A stretch of 64,000 bases of DNA from Opitutia bacterium. Its GTDB lineage: Bacteria; Verrucomicrobiota; Verrucomicrobiia; Opitutales; Opitutaceae. The stretch lies in NCBI GenBank assembly GCA_947472765.1, contig CANJCM010000008.1, positions 31,156 to 95,155 of the forward strand. The letters run 5' to 3'. The translations under genes and the position numbers were made by a program. Below, piece by piece: positions 56,407 to 64,000 of this stretch (positions are counted from its first letter, which is position 1; the number at the start of each line of letters is the position of its first letter). The notes beneath the pieces were generated by a model. It did not search any database and had not been told where the DNA came from. It saw nothing but the letters and a program-made list of their open reading frames with translations.

Positions 56407-56808
56407 ATGGCTAAAAAAGCCCGCATCGAAATCATTCCGCTGATCGATGTGATCTTCTTCCTCCTCGCCACATTCGTCTTGTTCACGCTCTCGCTGAACA
56501 AGACCGAGGGTGTTAAGGTCTCATTGCCTCAGTCGAAAACCGGTGAAGCACGACGGACGGAAGGTACCGCGACAGTCACGGTCACCGAAACCGGCTCCTT
56601 GGCTTGGAATCGCGACTTCATCAGTCCGGAAGAGTTTCTGACCCGACTGACGACGTACCATCTCCAGAACCCCGAAGCCGAATTGCTCATCAACGGGGAC
56701 GCCAACGCGATGTTCAGCCAGGTGATCTACGTCTTTGACGAAGCCCGTAAGGCCAACATCGAAAAGGTCAAGGTTGAGACACAGGTACGCGCTGCGACGA
56801 AGGGTTAG
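56407..56808 (+). CDS. exbD: ExbD/TolR biopolymer transport protein, copy 1
   Basis: A 133-residue protein with one N-terminal membrane helix carrying the essential proton-path Asp (IPLIDVIFFLLATFVLFTLS) and a periplasmic domain (EAELLINGDANAMFSQVIYV). It is 56 bases after exbB. The membrane segment is nearly identical to copy 2, while the periplasmic parts differ strongly. Confidence 0.93.
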   Translation: MAKKARIEIIPLIDVIFFLLATFVLFTLSLNKTEGVKVSLPQSKTGEARRTEGTATVTVTETGSLAWNRDFISPEEFLTRLTTYHLQNPEAELLINGDANAMFSQVIYVFDEARKANIEKVKVETQVRAATKG

Positions 56809-56858
56809 TCGATTAGCGTTTCTCCACTCGCGTTTTTCACTCTTAACGATTTTCCTAC

Positions 56859-57311
56859 ATGGCCGGTTCAAGTTCCAGAGGCGACGAGGGCAAAAAGAAA
56901 GCCCGCATCGAGATCATCCCCCTGATCGATGTTATCTTCTTTCTCCTCGCAACCTTCGTTCTCTTCACTCTGTCGCTCGACAAGATCGCTTCGCTTCCGG
57001 TCACGCTTCCTAAGGCGTCACAGAATGCAAGCATCACGCCGCCCGACGAAAGCATGTTGAGTATTCAGGTTTCCGAATCTGGAACCTTCTATTGGAAGGT
57101 CGGTACCGGGGCACCCGAGCTCGTTTCGGCCACGGAAATACCTCCGCGCCTGGACGACTACCGCAATACCCATCCGGCCAACGCGCGCGTTCTTGTTCGA
57201 GGCGATCGTTTGGCGAAATTCGGTCCCGCCATGATGGTGCTGGATGAAGTTCGGCGCGCGGGCATTGCCCAAGTCTCGGTTGAAACGGTCACCAGCCCTA
57301 GCGGCAAATAA
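56859..57311 (+). CDS. exbD: ExbD/TolR biopolymer transport protein, copy 2
   Basis: A 150-residue ExbD paralog. A short charged N-terminus (MAGSSSRGDEGKKKARIEI) leads into the same helix, IPLIDVIFFLLATFVLFTLS, with the conserved Asp. The periplasmic domain is longer and different (NARVLVRGDRLAKFGPAMMV). Tandem exbD genes would allow a heterodimer in the ExbB channel. It is 8 bases before tonB. Confidence 0.93.
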   Translation: MAGSSSRGDEGKKKARIEIIPLIDVIFFLLATFVLFTLSLDKIASLPVTLPKASQNASITPPDESMLSIQVSESGTFYWKVGTGAPELVSATEIPPRLDDYRNTHPANARVLVRGDRLAKFGPAMMVLDEVRRAGIAQVSVETVTSPSGK

Positions 57312-57319
57312 CCACTACC

Positions 57320-57970
57320 ATGCGTCGCGATTTTTTCATAGGTCTGGCTGTCTCAGTCCTCGTCCATGTGGGGACGCTCTACGGAGACAGAATTATTAAG
57401 TTCACGCCGAAGCCAAAGCCGAAGCAGGAGCAGATGGCGACGATTGAGATCATCGAGATGCCTCGCATCGAACCCGATGAGCCGGATCGTCCGCCGGAGC
57501 CGACCGAGGAGGCGAAGCTGGATTTCGTTCCTCCCACCCAGATTGATACTCCCCAAGTGGTGACCGACAATTCGTTCGTCCAGCAGATGCAGCCGCCGCC
57601 GCCGGATAGCCTTAAGCTCAATGCCGGTGCACTCGATATCCCGAGCAATCGGGACATGTCCAGTTTCCGCGGCATGGAGGTCTTCGATATCTCGAAGCTC
57701 GATCAAATCCCACAACCTCGCTTCCGGACTCCGCCCCAATATCCCTTCGAAATGCGCCGCGCCGGTATTGCCGGAGAAGTACTCGTCGAGTTTCTCGTCG
57801 ATACGGAAGGCGATGTGCAGAACGCCTTCGCCGCCAAATCCAGTCAGAAGGAATTTGAATCCGCGGCGATTCAAGCCGTCTCGAAGTGGAAATTCCGTCC
57901 TGGCCGCAAGAACGGGCAAAATGTGGTCACCCGCATGCAGGTGCCGATCGTTTTCACTCTCAACGAATAA
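57320..57970 (+). CDS. tonB: TonB energy-transducing protein
   Basis: A 216-residue protein with an N-terminal membrane anchor (MRRDFFIGLAVSVLVHVGTL), an acidic and Pro-rich spacer (PDEPDRPPEPTEE) and a C-terminal TonB domain from about residue 130 (RTPPQYPFEMRRAGIAGEVL, then AVSKWKFRPGRKNG). It couples the ExbB/ExbD proton channel to outer-membrane receptors such as that at 12418. It is 8 bases after exbD copy 2 and 5 bases before the TPR gene. Confidence 0.93.
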   Translation: MRRDFFIGLAVSVLVHVGTLYGDRIIKFTPKPKPKQEQMATIEIIEMPRIEPDEPDRPPEPTEEAKLDFVPPTQIDTPQVVTDNSFVQQMQPPPPDSLKLNAGALDIPSNRDMSSFRGMEVFDISKLDQIPQPRFRTPPQYPFEMRRAGIAGEVLVEFLVDTEGDVQNAFAAKSSQKEFESAAIQAVSKWKFRPGRKNGQNVVTRMQVPIVFTLNE

Positions 57971-57975
57971 CCACC

Positions 57976-59364
57976 ATGGTCATCGGATCCCTTTTGAAGA
58001 CTGGTACACACGCACTGCGGTTCGCCCTCCTTCTCGCTCTTGCCGCGCCGATAGCCGGTATATCTGCGGAAGAGAAGAACCCGCGAAATTTGTCAGACAA
58101 GACCGTTGAGGCGTTTACAAAAATTCGTCCACTCAACGAGTCTAAGAATTTCGCTGGCATGCTGGCTCTGCTGGATGCTCTGATTCCTACGACGCCGCCG
58201 ACGAGCTACGACATGGCCGTAGTCCAGGACATGCGTGGTAAGTTGATGTTCAGTTTGGAACGGTACTCTGAGGCCATCGGACCGCTCAGCACCGCTCTTA
58301 AATTGGCGGACTCGAACGACTATTTTGAACCGGCGCAAAAGCTGACGATGTTGCAGATGTTGGCCACGCTCCACTATCAGGAAGGCACCAACGCGAAGGT
58401 TCCCGCCGCGCAGCAGAAGACGAATATCGCAGCCGCTATCGCCTACTTGAAGCGCTGGTTGTCCGAAAGCCCCAAGGTCACGCCGGAAAGTTCGATGCTC
58501 TATGCCTCGATGCTGTACAATCAGGCGATCGCCAATCCGGAGAAGCCCGACAAGGATCTGCTCAAACAAATGCGCACCGAAGTCGAGCGCGGCCTGTTGC
58601 TGTCCATCGCTCCCAAGGAGGGTTTCTATACGCTCTTGCTCGCCGGTCTTCAGCAGGAGCAGGATTACGTGCGTGGCGCCGAGCTATTGGAGTTTCTGGT
58701 CAGGAACTTCCCGGAAAAGAAGGACTATTGGCCGACGCTTCTCTCGTTCTATCTGAATATGATGAACGTGAACTTGGAGACGAATCCCCGAGTGTCCCGA
58801 ATCAACAATATCCGCGCAATCAATACAATCGAGCGGGGGCAAAAGCTCGGTAATCTGAATTCGCCCAAAGATAACTATAATCTGGTCACGCTCTACATCA
58901 ACGCCGGCCAGTTTGGACAGGCGACGCAGATGCTCCATGCCGGACTCAAGAGCGGAAGCATCGAGTCGGACGTGAAGAACTGGAACATTCTTGGTTCCTA
59001 TTATCTTCAAGCCGACCAGCAGGACAAGGCCATCTCCGCTATCGAAGAAGCCATCAAACTCTTTCCCCAATCTGGTCAACTCGAACTCCTGCTCGGGCAA
59101 ATCTATCGTGACCAGGGTAAGACTCGTGAAGCGTTCAACCACTTCCAAAGTGCCGTCAAGAAGGGTAATTTGGATAAGATTGAAACTGCCTATCAGCTCA
59201 TCGCCTACGCTGGTTACGAATTGGAAGAGTATGATGCCGCTTTAAAGGCAATCTCCTCTGTCGAGCAAACCCCTGAAGGTCGTAAGGACACCCAATTGCC
59301 GCACTTGAAGCGCGCCATCGAGAATACAGTCAAGGAGCGCGAGTCCCGGAAGTCCCGTAAATAA
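57976..59364 (+). CDS. Exported TPR-repeat protein of the Ton operon
   Basis: A 462-residue protein with a signal peptide (HALRFALLLALAAPIAGISA) and multiple TPR-like helix pairs, for instance GKLMFSLERYSEAIGPLSTA, LLEFLVRNFPEKKDYWPTLL, NWNILGSYYLQADQQDKAIS and IYRDQGKTREAFNHFQSAV. The start at 57976 follows tonB by 5 bases, so translation is coupled. It is probably a periplasmic scaffold; its position is reminiscent of the TPR protein CpoB in tol operons, but the two are not demonstrably related. Confidence 0.82.
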   Translation: MVIGSLLKTGTHALRFALLLALAAPIAGISAEEKNPRNLSDKTVEAFTKIRPLNESKNFAGMLALLDALIPTTPPTSYDMAVVQDMRGKLMFSLERYSEAIGPLSTALKLADSNDYFEPAQKLTMLQMLATLHYQEGTNAKVPAAQQKTNIAAAIAYLKRWLSESPKVTPESSMLYASMLYNQAIANPEKPDKDLLKQMRTEVERGLLLSIAPKEGFYTLLLAGLQQEQDYVRGAELLEFLVRNFPEKKDYWPTLLSFYLNMMNVNLETNPRVSRINNIRAINTIERGQKLGNLNSPKDNYNLVTLYINAGQFGQATQMLHAGLKSGSIESDVKNWNILGSYYLQADQQDKAISAIEEAIKLFPQSGQLELLLGQIYRDQGKTREAFNHFQSAVKKGNLDKIETAYQLIAYAGYELEEYDAALKAISSVEQTPEGRKDTQLPHLKRAIENTVKERESRKSRK

Positions 59365-59391
59365 TCTCCACGCTACATTCCAGCTTACCAC

Positions 59392-59949
59392 ATGAAGAAG
59401 AAATACGTTTATTTTGTTCCTCCCCTAATCGGCCTCGTCCTGTTTGCCGGCGTCTACTGGAAATTTGCCGCGGCCCACGAGCAACGGGAAGCGAACATGC
59501 GGACCACGATGATTAAGGCCCGCGAGGAGAAGATTCGCGCGGAGAACATCCTTAAGAAGAAAGCCGTCGAGGATGCTCTGGTGCAGCAGGAAATCCGCAA
59601 GAAGCAGAAAGCGGAGAAAGAAACGAAGGAGCTTGAGGAGCGTGATCGCCGTGAACGCGCCGCCCTCGCGATGGCCAACGCCCGCGATACCGCCACCCGC
59701 AAGGTTGCCGAGGTGCGTCGCTTGGAAAAACAGGTCGAGGATGCCAAGAAGGAAATCGCCCGCGTTGAACAGGAGAAGAAAGCCAGCCTCGACGAGCAGG
59801 CATTCATTCGAGTTTACGTGCAAAAGGCCGAGGCGAATCAGAAAGGATTGGCTGCCGTCCTTCAGAAAATTGAAGCCGCCGATCGCGCGGCCGAGGAAGC
59901 GGCCCGAGCCGCTGCCGCCGCCGCTGCTGCTGCTGCCAAGAAGAAGTGA
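59392..59949 (+). CDS. Membrane-anchored coiled-coil protein 1 of the Ton operon
   Basis: I do not recognise a named family. The 185-residue protein has one N-terminal membrane helix (YFVPPLIGLVLFAGVYWKF), then a long Lys/Glu/Arg-rich coiled coil from about residue 29 to 165, and an Ala-rich tail ending in KKK. The layout resembles domains I and II of TolA without the C-terminal globular domain. It probably spans part of the periplasm. It is 27 bases after the TPR gene. Confidence 0.75.
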   Translation: MKKKYVYFVPPLIGLVLFAGVYWKFAAAHEQREANMRTTMIKAREEKIRAENILKKKAVEDALVQQEIRKKQKAEKETKELEERDRRERAALAMANARDTATRKVAEVRRLEKQVEDAKKEIARVEQEKKASLDEQAFIRVYVQKAEANQKGLAAVLQKIEAADRAAEEAARAAAAAAAAAAKKK

Positions 59950-59971
59950 TATTTAACTACCAACTTACCCG

Positions 59972-60511
59972 ATGAAAAAGTGGCTCTATTTGCTCCTCCC
60001 TGTCGTCCTTACCGGCGTCTTCCTGATGTTTTATTTTAAACATCAAAAGGAATCCGTCGCCCGCGAGCATGCCCGAGGCCAGGAAATCGCCCAGAAGACT
60101 GCGGCCGAAAAGGCTGTCAAGGACGCGGCTGAGGCGAAGGCCAAGGAGAGCGCCCGTCTCGCTCAGCTGGAACGTGACCGCGAGAACGCGGAACGTGAGG
60201 CGGCCCGCAAGGCCCAACAGGACGCCGTGGACAAGGAGATTAAGGATAAGACTAATGCGTCTTTGGCAGAAATTGAAACGGCGACCAAGCGGGCCAAGGA
60301 TCTTGAAACGGAAATCGCCCGACTCATTGGGGACCGGGAGCGCGTTACTCGTGAATCCTTCGAGTTAGCCAAGCAAGTCGAGCTTGCGATGGTAGCGAAG
60401 CGCAACGCTGAGCTAGAGGAGCAGCGTCTGACAGAGATGATTGCGCGTCGCGCCACCGAAAGCTCCATGACCAAAGTGGCGACCCCGCCACCTCCGGCAA
60501 GCAAGAGCTAA
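59972..60511 (+). CDS. Membrane-anchored coiled-coil protein 2 of the Ton operon
   Basis: A 179-residue protein of the same plan as the preceding gene: an N-terminal membrane helix (MKKWLYLLLPVVLTGVFLMF), a long charged coiled coil (about 28-160) and a short Pro-rich tail (TPPPPASKS). The two are probably ancient paralogs or partners that could pair through their coiled coils. It is 22 bases after gene 1 and is the last gene before the operon terminator. Function unknown. Confidence 0.75.
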   Translation: MKKWLYLLLPVVLTGVFLMFYFKHQKESVAREHARGQEIAQKTAAEKAVKDAAEAKAKESARLAQLERDRENAEREAARKAQQDAVDKEIKDKTNASLAEIETATKRAKDLETEIARLIGDRERVTRESFELAKQVELAMVAKRNAELEEQRLTEMIARRATESSMTKVATPPPPASKS

Positions 60512-60521
60512 ACGTTTTGAA

Positions 60522-60552
60522 AACCCCGGACGAAAGTCCGGGGCTTTTTTTT
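60522..60552 (+). terminator. Rho-independent terminator of the Ton operon
   Basis: An 8-base perfect stem (CCCCGGAC and complement) with a GAAA tetraloop and eight T residues, 13 bases past the last stop codon. Confidence 0.95.
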
Positions 60553-60673
60553 GGCTGTTTGGAGCGAAATTGAAACGAGTTGAACACGAATTCAATTTTC
60601 TGCTTGCGCCACCGTTGGCGCTACGGCTCCTTGAGCAACTCAGCCGCATGGAGTGGCTCGAAGAATACAAGTC

Positions 60674-60749
<76 letters not shown>

Positions 60750-60952
60750 TTCTTCCCGTTGGCAAACCGCATTTGTGTTATGCCCGCCGTGGTTGTTGAA
60801 CCACTGGTAACCTTAACCGTGACGGCGCTGCCGGTGGAATCCGGTCCGCACTGCACGACCGTTAGCCGCTCGTTGGGATCGCCAGTATGCTTCATTTTGC
60901 CCGTTGATTCCGGTCCAGCGTGTTCGCATAACCACGAACTCCACCGCTTTCC

Positions 60953-61243
60953 ATGTCACAGCCCACTGAATTGAACATTGAACACGTTGCTCGGTTGGCT
61001 CGCCTGAGACTGACGGCAGAGGAGGAAGAACGGTTTGGACGGCAACTAGGCGAGGTGCTTCATCACATTGAGCAGCTTGCGAAGGTGGACATTGACCATG
61101 TGGAGCCCGCGGCCCACGCGTTTCCGATTTTCAATATTTGGGCTGAAGATGCTTCGCAACCCGCCTTGTCGGTGGAAAGGGCATTGCGGAATGCGCCCGC
61201 GCAGCGCGACCAGATGGTCGTTGTGCCTAAGGTGGTTGATTGA
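60953..61243 (+). CDS. gatC: Aspartyl/glutamyl-tRNA amidotransferase subunit C
   Basis: A 96-residue GatC that wraps around GatA and GatB to stabilise the transamidosome. Family features: IEHVARLARLRLTAEEEERF at the N-terminus, DIDHVEPAAHAFPI in the middle and a C-terminal VVPKVVD. It is followed by gatA and gatB, so Gln-tRNA (and perhaps Asn-tRNA) is likely made by the indirect amidation route. Confidence 0.95.
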   Translation: MSQPTELNIEHVARLARLRLTAEEEERFGRQLGEVLHHIEQLAKVDIDHVEPAAHAFPIFNIWAEDASQPALSVERALRNAPAQRDQMVVVPKVVD

Positions 61244-61294
61244 TCGAAGAAATTGCGCGCGCACTTGTGATCGCCTCGGCTCCTTTAGTTAGCG

Positions 61295-62755
61295 ATGTCT
61301 GAAATCTACCACCAATCCATTGGTCAACTCGCCGCGGCATTGAGCGCCCGCCGGCTCTCGTCGGTTGAGTTGACCCAGGCCGTTATTGCGCGAACCAAGG
61401 CAGTCGAACCCCTGATTCACGCATTCAATTCCTTTGATGAAGCCGGTGCGCTGGCCGAAGCTCGTGCTTCTGACTCGCGGCGATCCGCTGGCCAGTCTCG
61501 CGGATTGCTCGAGGGTATCCCTGTGGGGCTGAAGGACGTCATCGCGGTTGATGGCCAGCCGCTCACCGCATCCAGTCGGATTCTTTCAAACTTCGTTTCT
61601 CCCTACGACGCCACCGTGACTCAGAAGCTGCGTCGCGCCGGGGCCGTTTTGTGGGGACGCCTCAACTGCGATGAGTTCGCGATGGGGTCTTCAACTGAGA
61701 ATTCTGCGTTCGGACCGACCAGCAATCCCTGGGATACCAAGCGAGTACCTGGCGGTTCTTCCGGTGGCAGCGCGGCGGCGTTGGCGGCGGGAGCGGCGAT
61801 TGCGACGCTTGGTTCGGATACCGGCGGGTCCATTCGGCAGCCCGCCTCATTCTGCGGTGTCGTCGGAATAAAGCCGACCTATGGGCTGGTCTCGCGCTAT
61901 GGCCTAGCGGCGTTCGCCTCATCACTCGACCAAATCGGTCCCATGACTCGCACCGTCGAAGATGCCGCGACAATGCTCGCAGCGATCGCCGGGCATGACG
62001 AACGCGACTCGACGTCGTATTCCGCCGTGATTCCCGATTACCACGCCCGGCTCATCGCGCCGAACCGCCCCCATAAGCTGGGAATTCCACGGGAGTATTT
62101 TGGAGCGGGATTGGACCCGGAGGTGGGCGCCGCAGTGGAAAAGGCGATTGAGTACTACCGGGCGCAGGGCTGCGAGGTGAAGCCGGTTTCACTTCCACAC
62201 ACCCAATACTGCCTCGACACGTACTACATCATCGCCACGGCCGAAGCGTCGTCGAATCTCGCTCGATACGACGGTGTCCGCTACGGAATGCGGGCGGCGG
62301 AGGCCGCAGACATCGACGATCTTTATGCCCGCTCGAGGGCTGAGGGGTTTGGCGCGGAGGTGAAGCGTCGCATCATCCTTGGTACCTACGTGCTTTCGAG
62401 CGGCTACTACGATGCCTTCTATCTGCGAGCGCAGAAGGTTCGAACGCTGATCCGGGAAGATTTCCTCAAGACGTATCAGGAAGTTGATGCACTAATTACC
62501 CCGACCTCGCCGGTGCCAGCTTTCAAGCTCGGCGAGAAATCGGATCCGCTCGCGATGTACCTTTGCGACATCTATACGATTGGGGTGAATCTCGCCGGGC
62601 TGCCGGCGATCAGTGTGCCCTGTGGATTTACTGCGAGCGGACTTCCCATCGGCATGCAACTCATCGGTCAGCCATTCAAGGAGGCTGACCTGCTCGCGGC
62701 AGCGCACCGCTACGAACAGGCTCATGACTGGTACAAGCGTCATCCCAGTCTCTGA
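61295..62755 (+). CDS. gatA: Aspartyl/glutamyl-tRNA amidotransferase subunit A
   Basis: A 486-residue amidase-signature enzyme that releases ammonia from glutamine for GatB. The catalytic triad matches GatA numbering closely: Lys80 (GIPVGLKDVI), cis-Ser155 (RVPGGSSGGSAAA) and nucleophile Ser179 (GSDTGGSIRQPA). Normal length. It is 51 bases after gatC and 6 bases before gatB. Confidence 0.97.
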   Translation: MSEIYHQSIGQLAAALSARRLSSVELTQAVIARTKAVEPLIHAFNSFDEAGALAEARASDSRRSAGQSRGLLEGIPVGLKDVIAVDGQPLTASSRILSNFVSPYDATVTQKLRRAGAVLWGRLNCDEFAMGSSTENSAFGPTSNPWDTKRVPGGSSGGSAAALAAGAAIATLGSDTGGSIRQPASFCGVVGIKPTYGLVSRYGLAAFASSLDQIGPMTRTVEDAATMLAAIAGHDERDSTSYSAVIPDYHARLIAPNRPHKLGIPREYFGAGLDPEVGAAVEKAIEYYRAQGCEVKPVSLPHTQYCLDTYYIIATAEASSNLARYDGVRYGMRAAEAADIDDLYARSRAEGFGAEVKRRIILGTYVLSSGYYDAFYLRAQKVRTLIREDFLKTYQEVDALITPTSPVPAFKLGEKSDPLAMYLCDIYTIGVNLAGLPAISVPCGFTASGLPIGMQLIGQPFKEADLLAAAHRYEQAHDWYKRHPSL

Positions 62756-62761
62756 ACGTCC

Positions 62762-64000
62762 ATGAATTACGAAGCCGTCATCGGTCTCGAGGTCCACGTC
62801 CAGATTAAGACCCGGTCCAAGGTGTTTACGCGCGTCGCCACGGGCTACGGGCAGGAGCCGAATACGTTGACCGACCCCGTGGTGCTCGGACTGCCCGGGG
62901 CGCTCCCCGTGCTGAACAAGGCGGCCCTCGACGCCATCATCAAAGCGGGGCTGCTGCTCGGATGCGAGATTGCCCCGGTCTGCAAGTGGGACAGGAAAAA
63001 TTACTTTTATCCGGATTCCCCAAAAAATTATCAGATTTCCCAATACGATCAGCCGATCTGCCTGGGCGGATCCGTCGAGATCGAAATGCCCGGATCGGCG
63101 CGGAACGTAATGGGCGAGCACCGGGTGGTGGAGCTTACCCGCATTCATTTGGAGGAGGATGTCGGCAAGCTTAACCACGGGGCGACCGACTCTCTCATCG
63201 ACTTCAACCGGGCGGGCACCCCTTTGATGGAAATCGTCTCCGAGCCGGTGATGTACTCAGCGGACGAAGCCTACGCGTACCTGACTTCGCTCCGCGCAAC
63301 GATGATTTATGGCGGGATTTCCGACTGCGACATGGAAAAAGGGCAGCTTCGCTGTGATGCGAACATCTCCATTCGTCCTGTTGGTGAAACGAAGCTGGGG
63401 GTGAAGGTGGAACTCAAGAACCTGAACTCGATTTCCTACGTGCGTGACGGCATCGCCCACGAGATCAAGCGCCAGATCGCGGTGCTCGAACGAGGAGGGG
63501 CGATTGTACAGGAAACGCGCGACTACGACGGACTGGCTGGCACTTCGCAGTCGCTTCGCTCGAAGGAGATGGCGCATGACTATCGCTATTTTCCGGACCC
63601 GGATCTCATGCCGGTGAAGGTGGATGAACCGTGGAAAGAGCGACTGCGCGCCGAGTGCCCGGAGCTACCCTTCGCCAAACAGCGCCGCTTCCTCGAGCAA
63701 TACCAAGTGCCGTACACCATGACGTCGGTCTTGATCTGGGATCGGAAACTGGCCGATTACTTTGAGGAGACGGCAAAGCTTTGCGGCAAGCCGCATGCTG
63801 CGGGAAATTGGATCATCAATGATCTGCTTAGGGAACTTGGCGCCTCGGGGAAAAACCTGGCCGAATGCAAGGTCCGGCCGCAGCACGTCGCAGCGCTAAT
63901 CGAGCTGGTGGAATCCGGGGCTGTCCTCGCCAATTCCGCGAAGGAAATATTTGTCGCGATGTTTGCGACTGGCGGGATGCCAGCACAAATCGCCGACCAG
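62762..64000 (+). CDS. gatB: Aspartyl/glutamyl-tRNA amidotransferase subunit B (cut by window end)
   Basis: The first 413 residues of GatB, which activates Glu-tRNA-Gln by phosphorylation and transfers ammonia to it. Signature motifs: YEAVIGLEVHVQI, RKNYFYPDSPKNYQISQYDQ (active-site region), IHLEEDVGKLNH, DFNRAGTPLMEIVSEP and ELKNLNSISYV. The C-terminal YqeY-like domain lies at or beyond the right edge. The start ATG at 62762 is 6 bases after the gatA stop. Confidence 0.96.
   Translation, partial: MNYEAVIGLEVHVQIKTRSKVFTRVATGYGQEPNTLTDPVVLGLPGALPVLNKAALDAIIKAGLLLGCEIAPVCKWDRKNYFYPDSPKNYQISQYDQPICLGGSVEIEMPGSARNVMGEHRVVELTRIHLEEDVGKLNHGATDSLIDFNRAGTPLMEIVSEPVMYSADEAYAYLTSLRATMIYGGISDCDMEKGQLRCDANISIRPVGETKLGVKVELKNLNSISYVRDGIAHEIKRQIAVLERGGAIVQETRDYDGLAGTSQSLRSKEMAHDYRYFPDPDLMPVKVDEPWKERLRAECPELPFAKQRRFLEQYQVPYTMTSVLIWDRKLADYFEETAKLCGKPHAAGNWIINDLLRELGASGKNLAECKVRPQHVAALIELVESGAVLANSAKEIFVAMFATGGMPAQIADQ

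Overview
The window looks like a chromosomal segment of a GC-rich Verrucomicrobiota bacterium, most likely Opitutaceae-like. This is inferred from protein style only: planctomycete/verrucomicrobial cytochrome proteins (DUF1592 and DUF1552 families, PVC-type CxxCH protein), a large TonB-dependent receptor of the Opitutus type, many Tat-exported TIM-barrel enzymes, a CHRD protein with an Opitutales-type C-terminal domain, LpxD (Gram-negative outer membrane) and several families of dispersed intergenic repeats. No phage, transposase, integrase or CRISPR array was seen.

Layout. 1-12 kb: exported cytochrome-like and hydrolase genes: a partial DUF1592 protein, an esterase, the CHRD protein, the tRNA hydroxylase TrhO and a DUF1592-DUF1552 pair. 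12-34 kb: a TonB-dependent receptor, two Tat-signal sugar isomerase-like proteins, a SYLF protein, a PhyH dioxygenase, an amidohydrolase, a PVC heme protein, a phospholipase D-like protein, a ceramidase-like protein, an orphan sensor kinase with an NMT1/THI5-type sensor, a DsbD-N/thioredoxin fusion and an acetyl-xylan-esterase-like hydrolase. This part reads as periplasmic and outer-membrane scavenging. Many gaps between these genes hold diverged repeat copies.

34-42 kb: a NhaD-like antiporter followed by a striking nitrogen locus, glnK1 | amt1-glnK2 | amt2-glnK3 | amt3. Rho-independent terminators follow glnK2 and glnK3, and sigma-54-like -24/-12 elements lie upstream of each amt. The three ammonium transporters share a cleavable signal peptide and an unusual N-terminal EQRIA-LEAY segment.

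42-55 kb: mostly housekeeping: lpxD, prs, an HtrA-type protease, pyrE, an HTH-metallo-beta-lactamase-fold fusion, a serine hydrolase, and pheT, pheS, rplT, rpmI and ggt on the minus strand, followed by tRNA-Lys, tRNA-Thr and tRNA-Gln.

55-61 kb: a seven-gene operon exbB-exbD-exbD-tonB-TPR-two coiled-coil membrane proteins, closed by a strong terminator. It looks like a Ton system carrying Tol-like parts and is the best candidate here for an under-described machine; it could energise receptors such as the one at 12.4 kb. 61-64 kb: tRNA-Pro, then gatC, gatA and a gatB cut by the window end.
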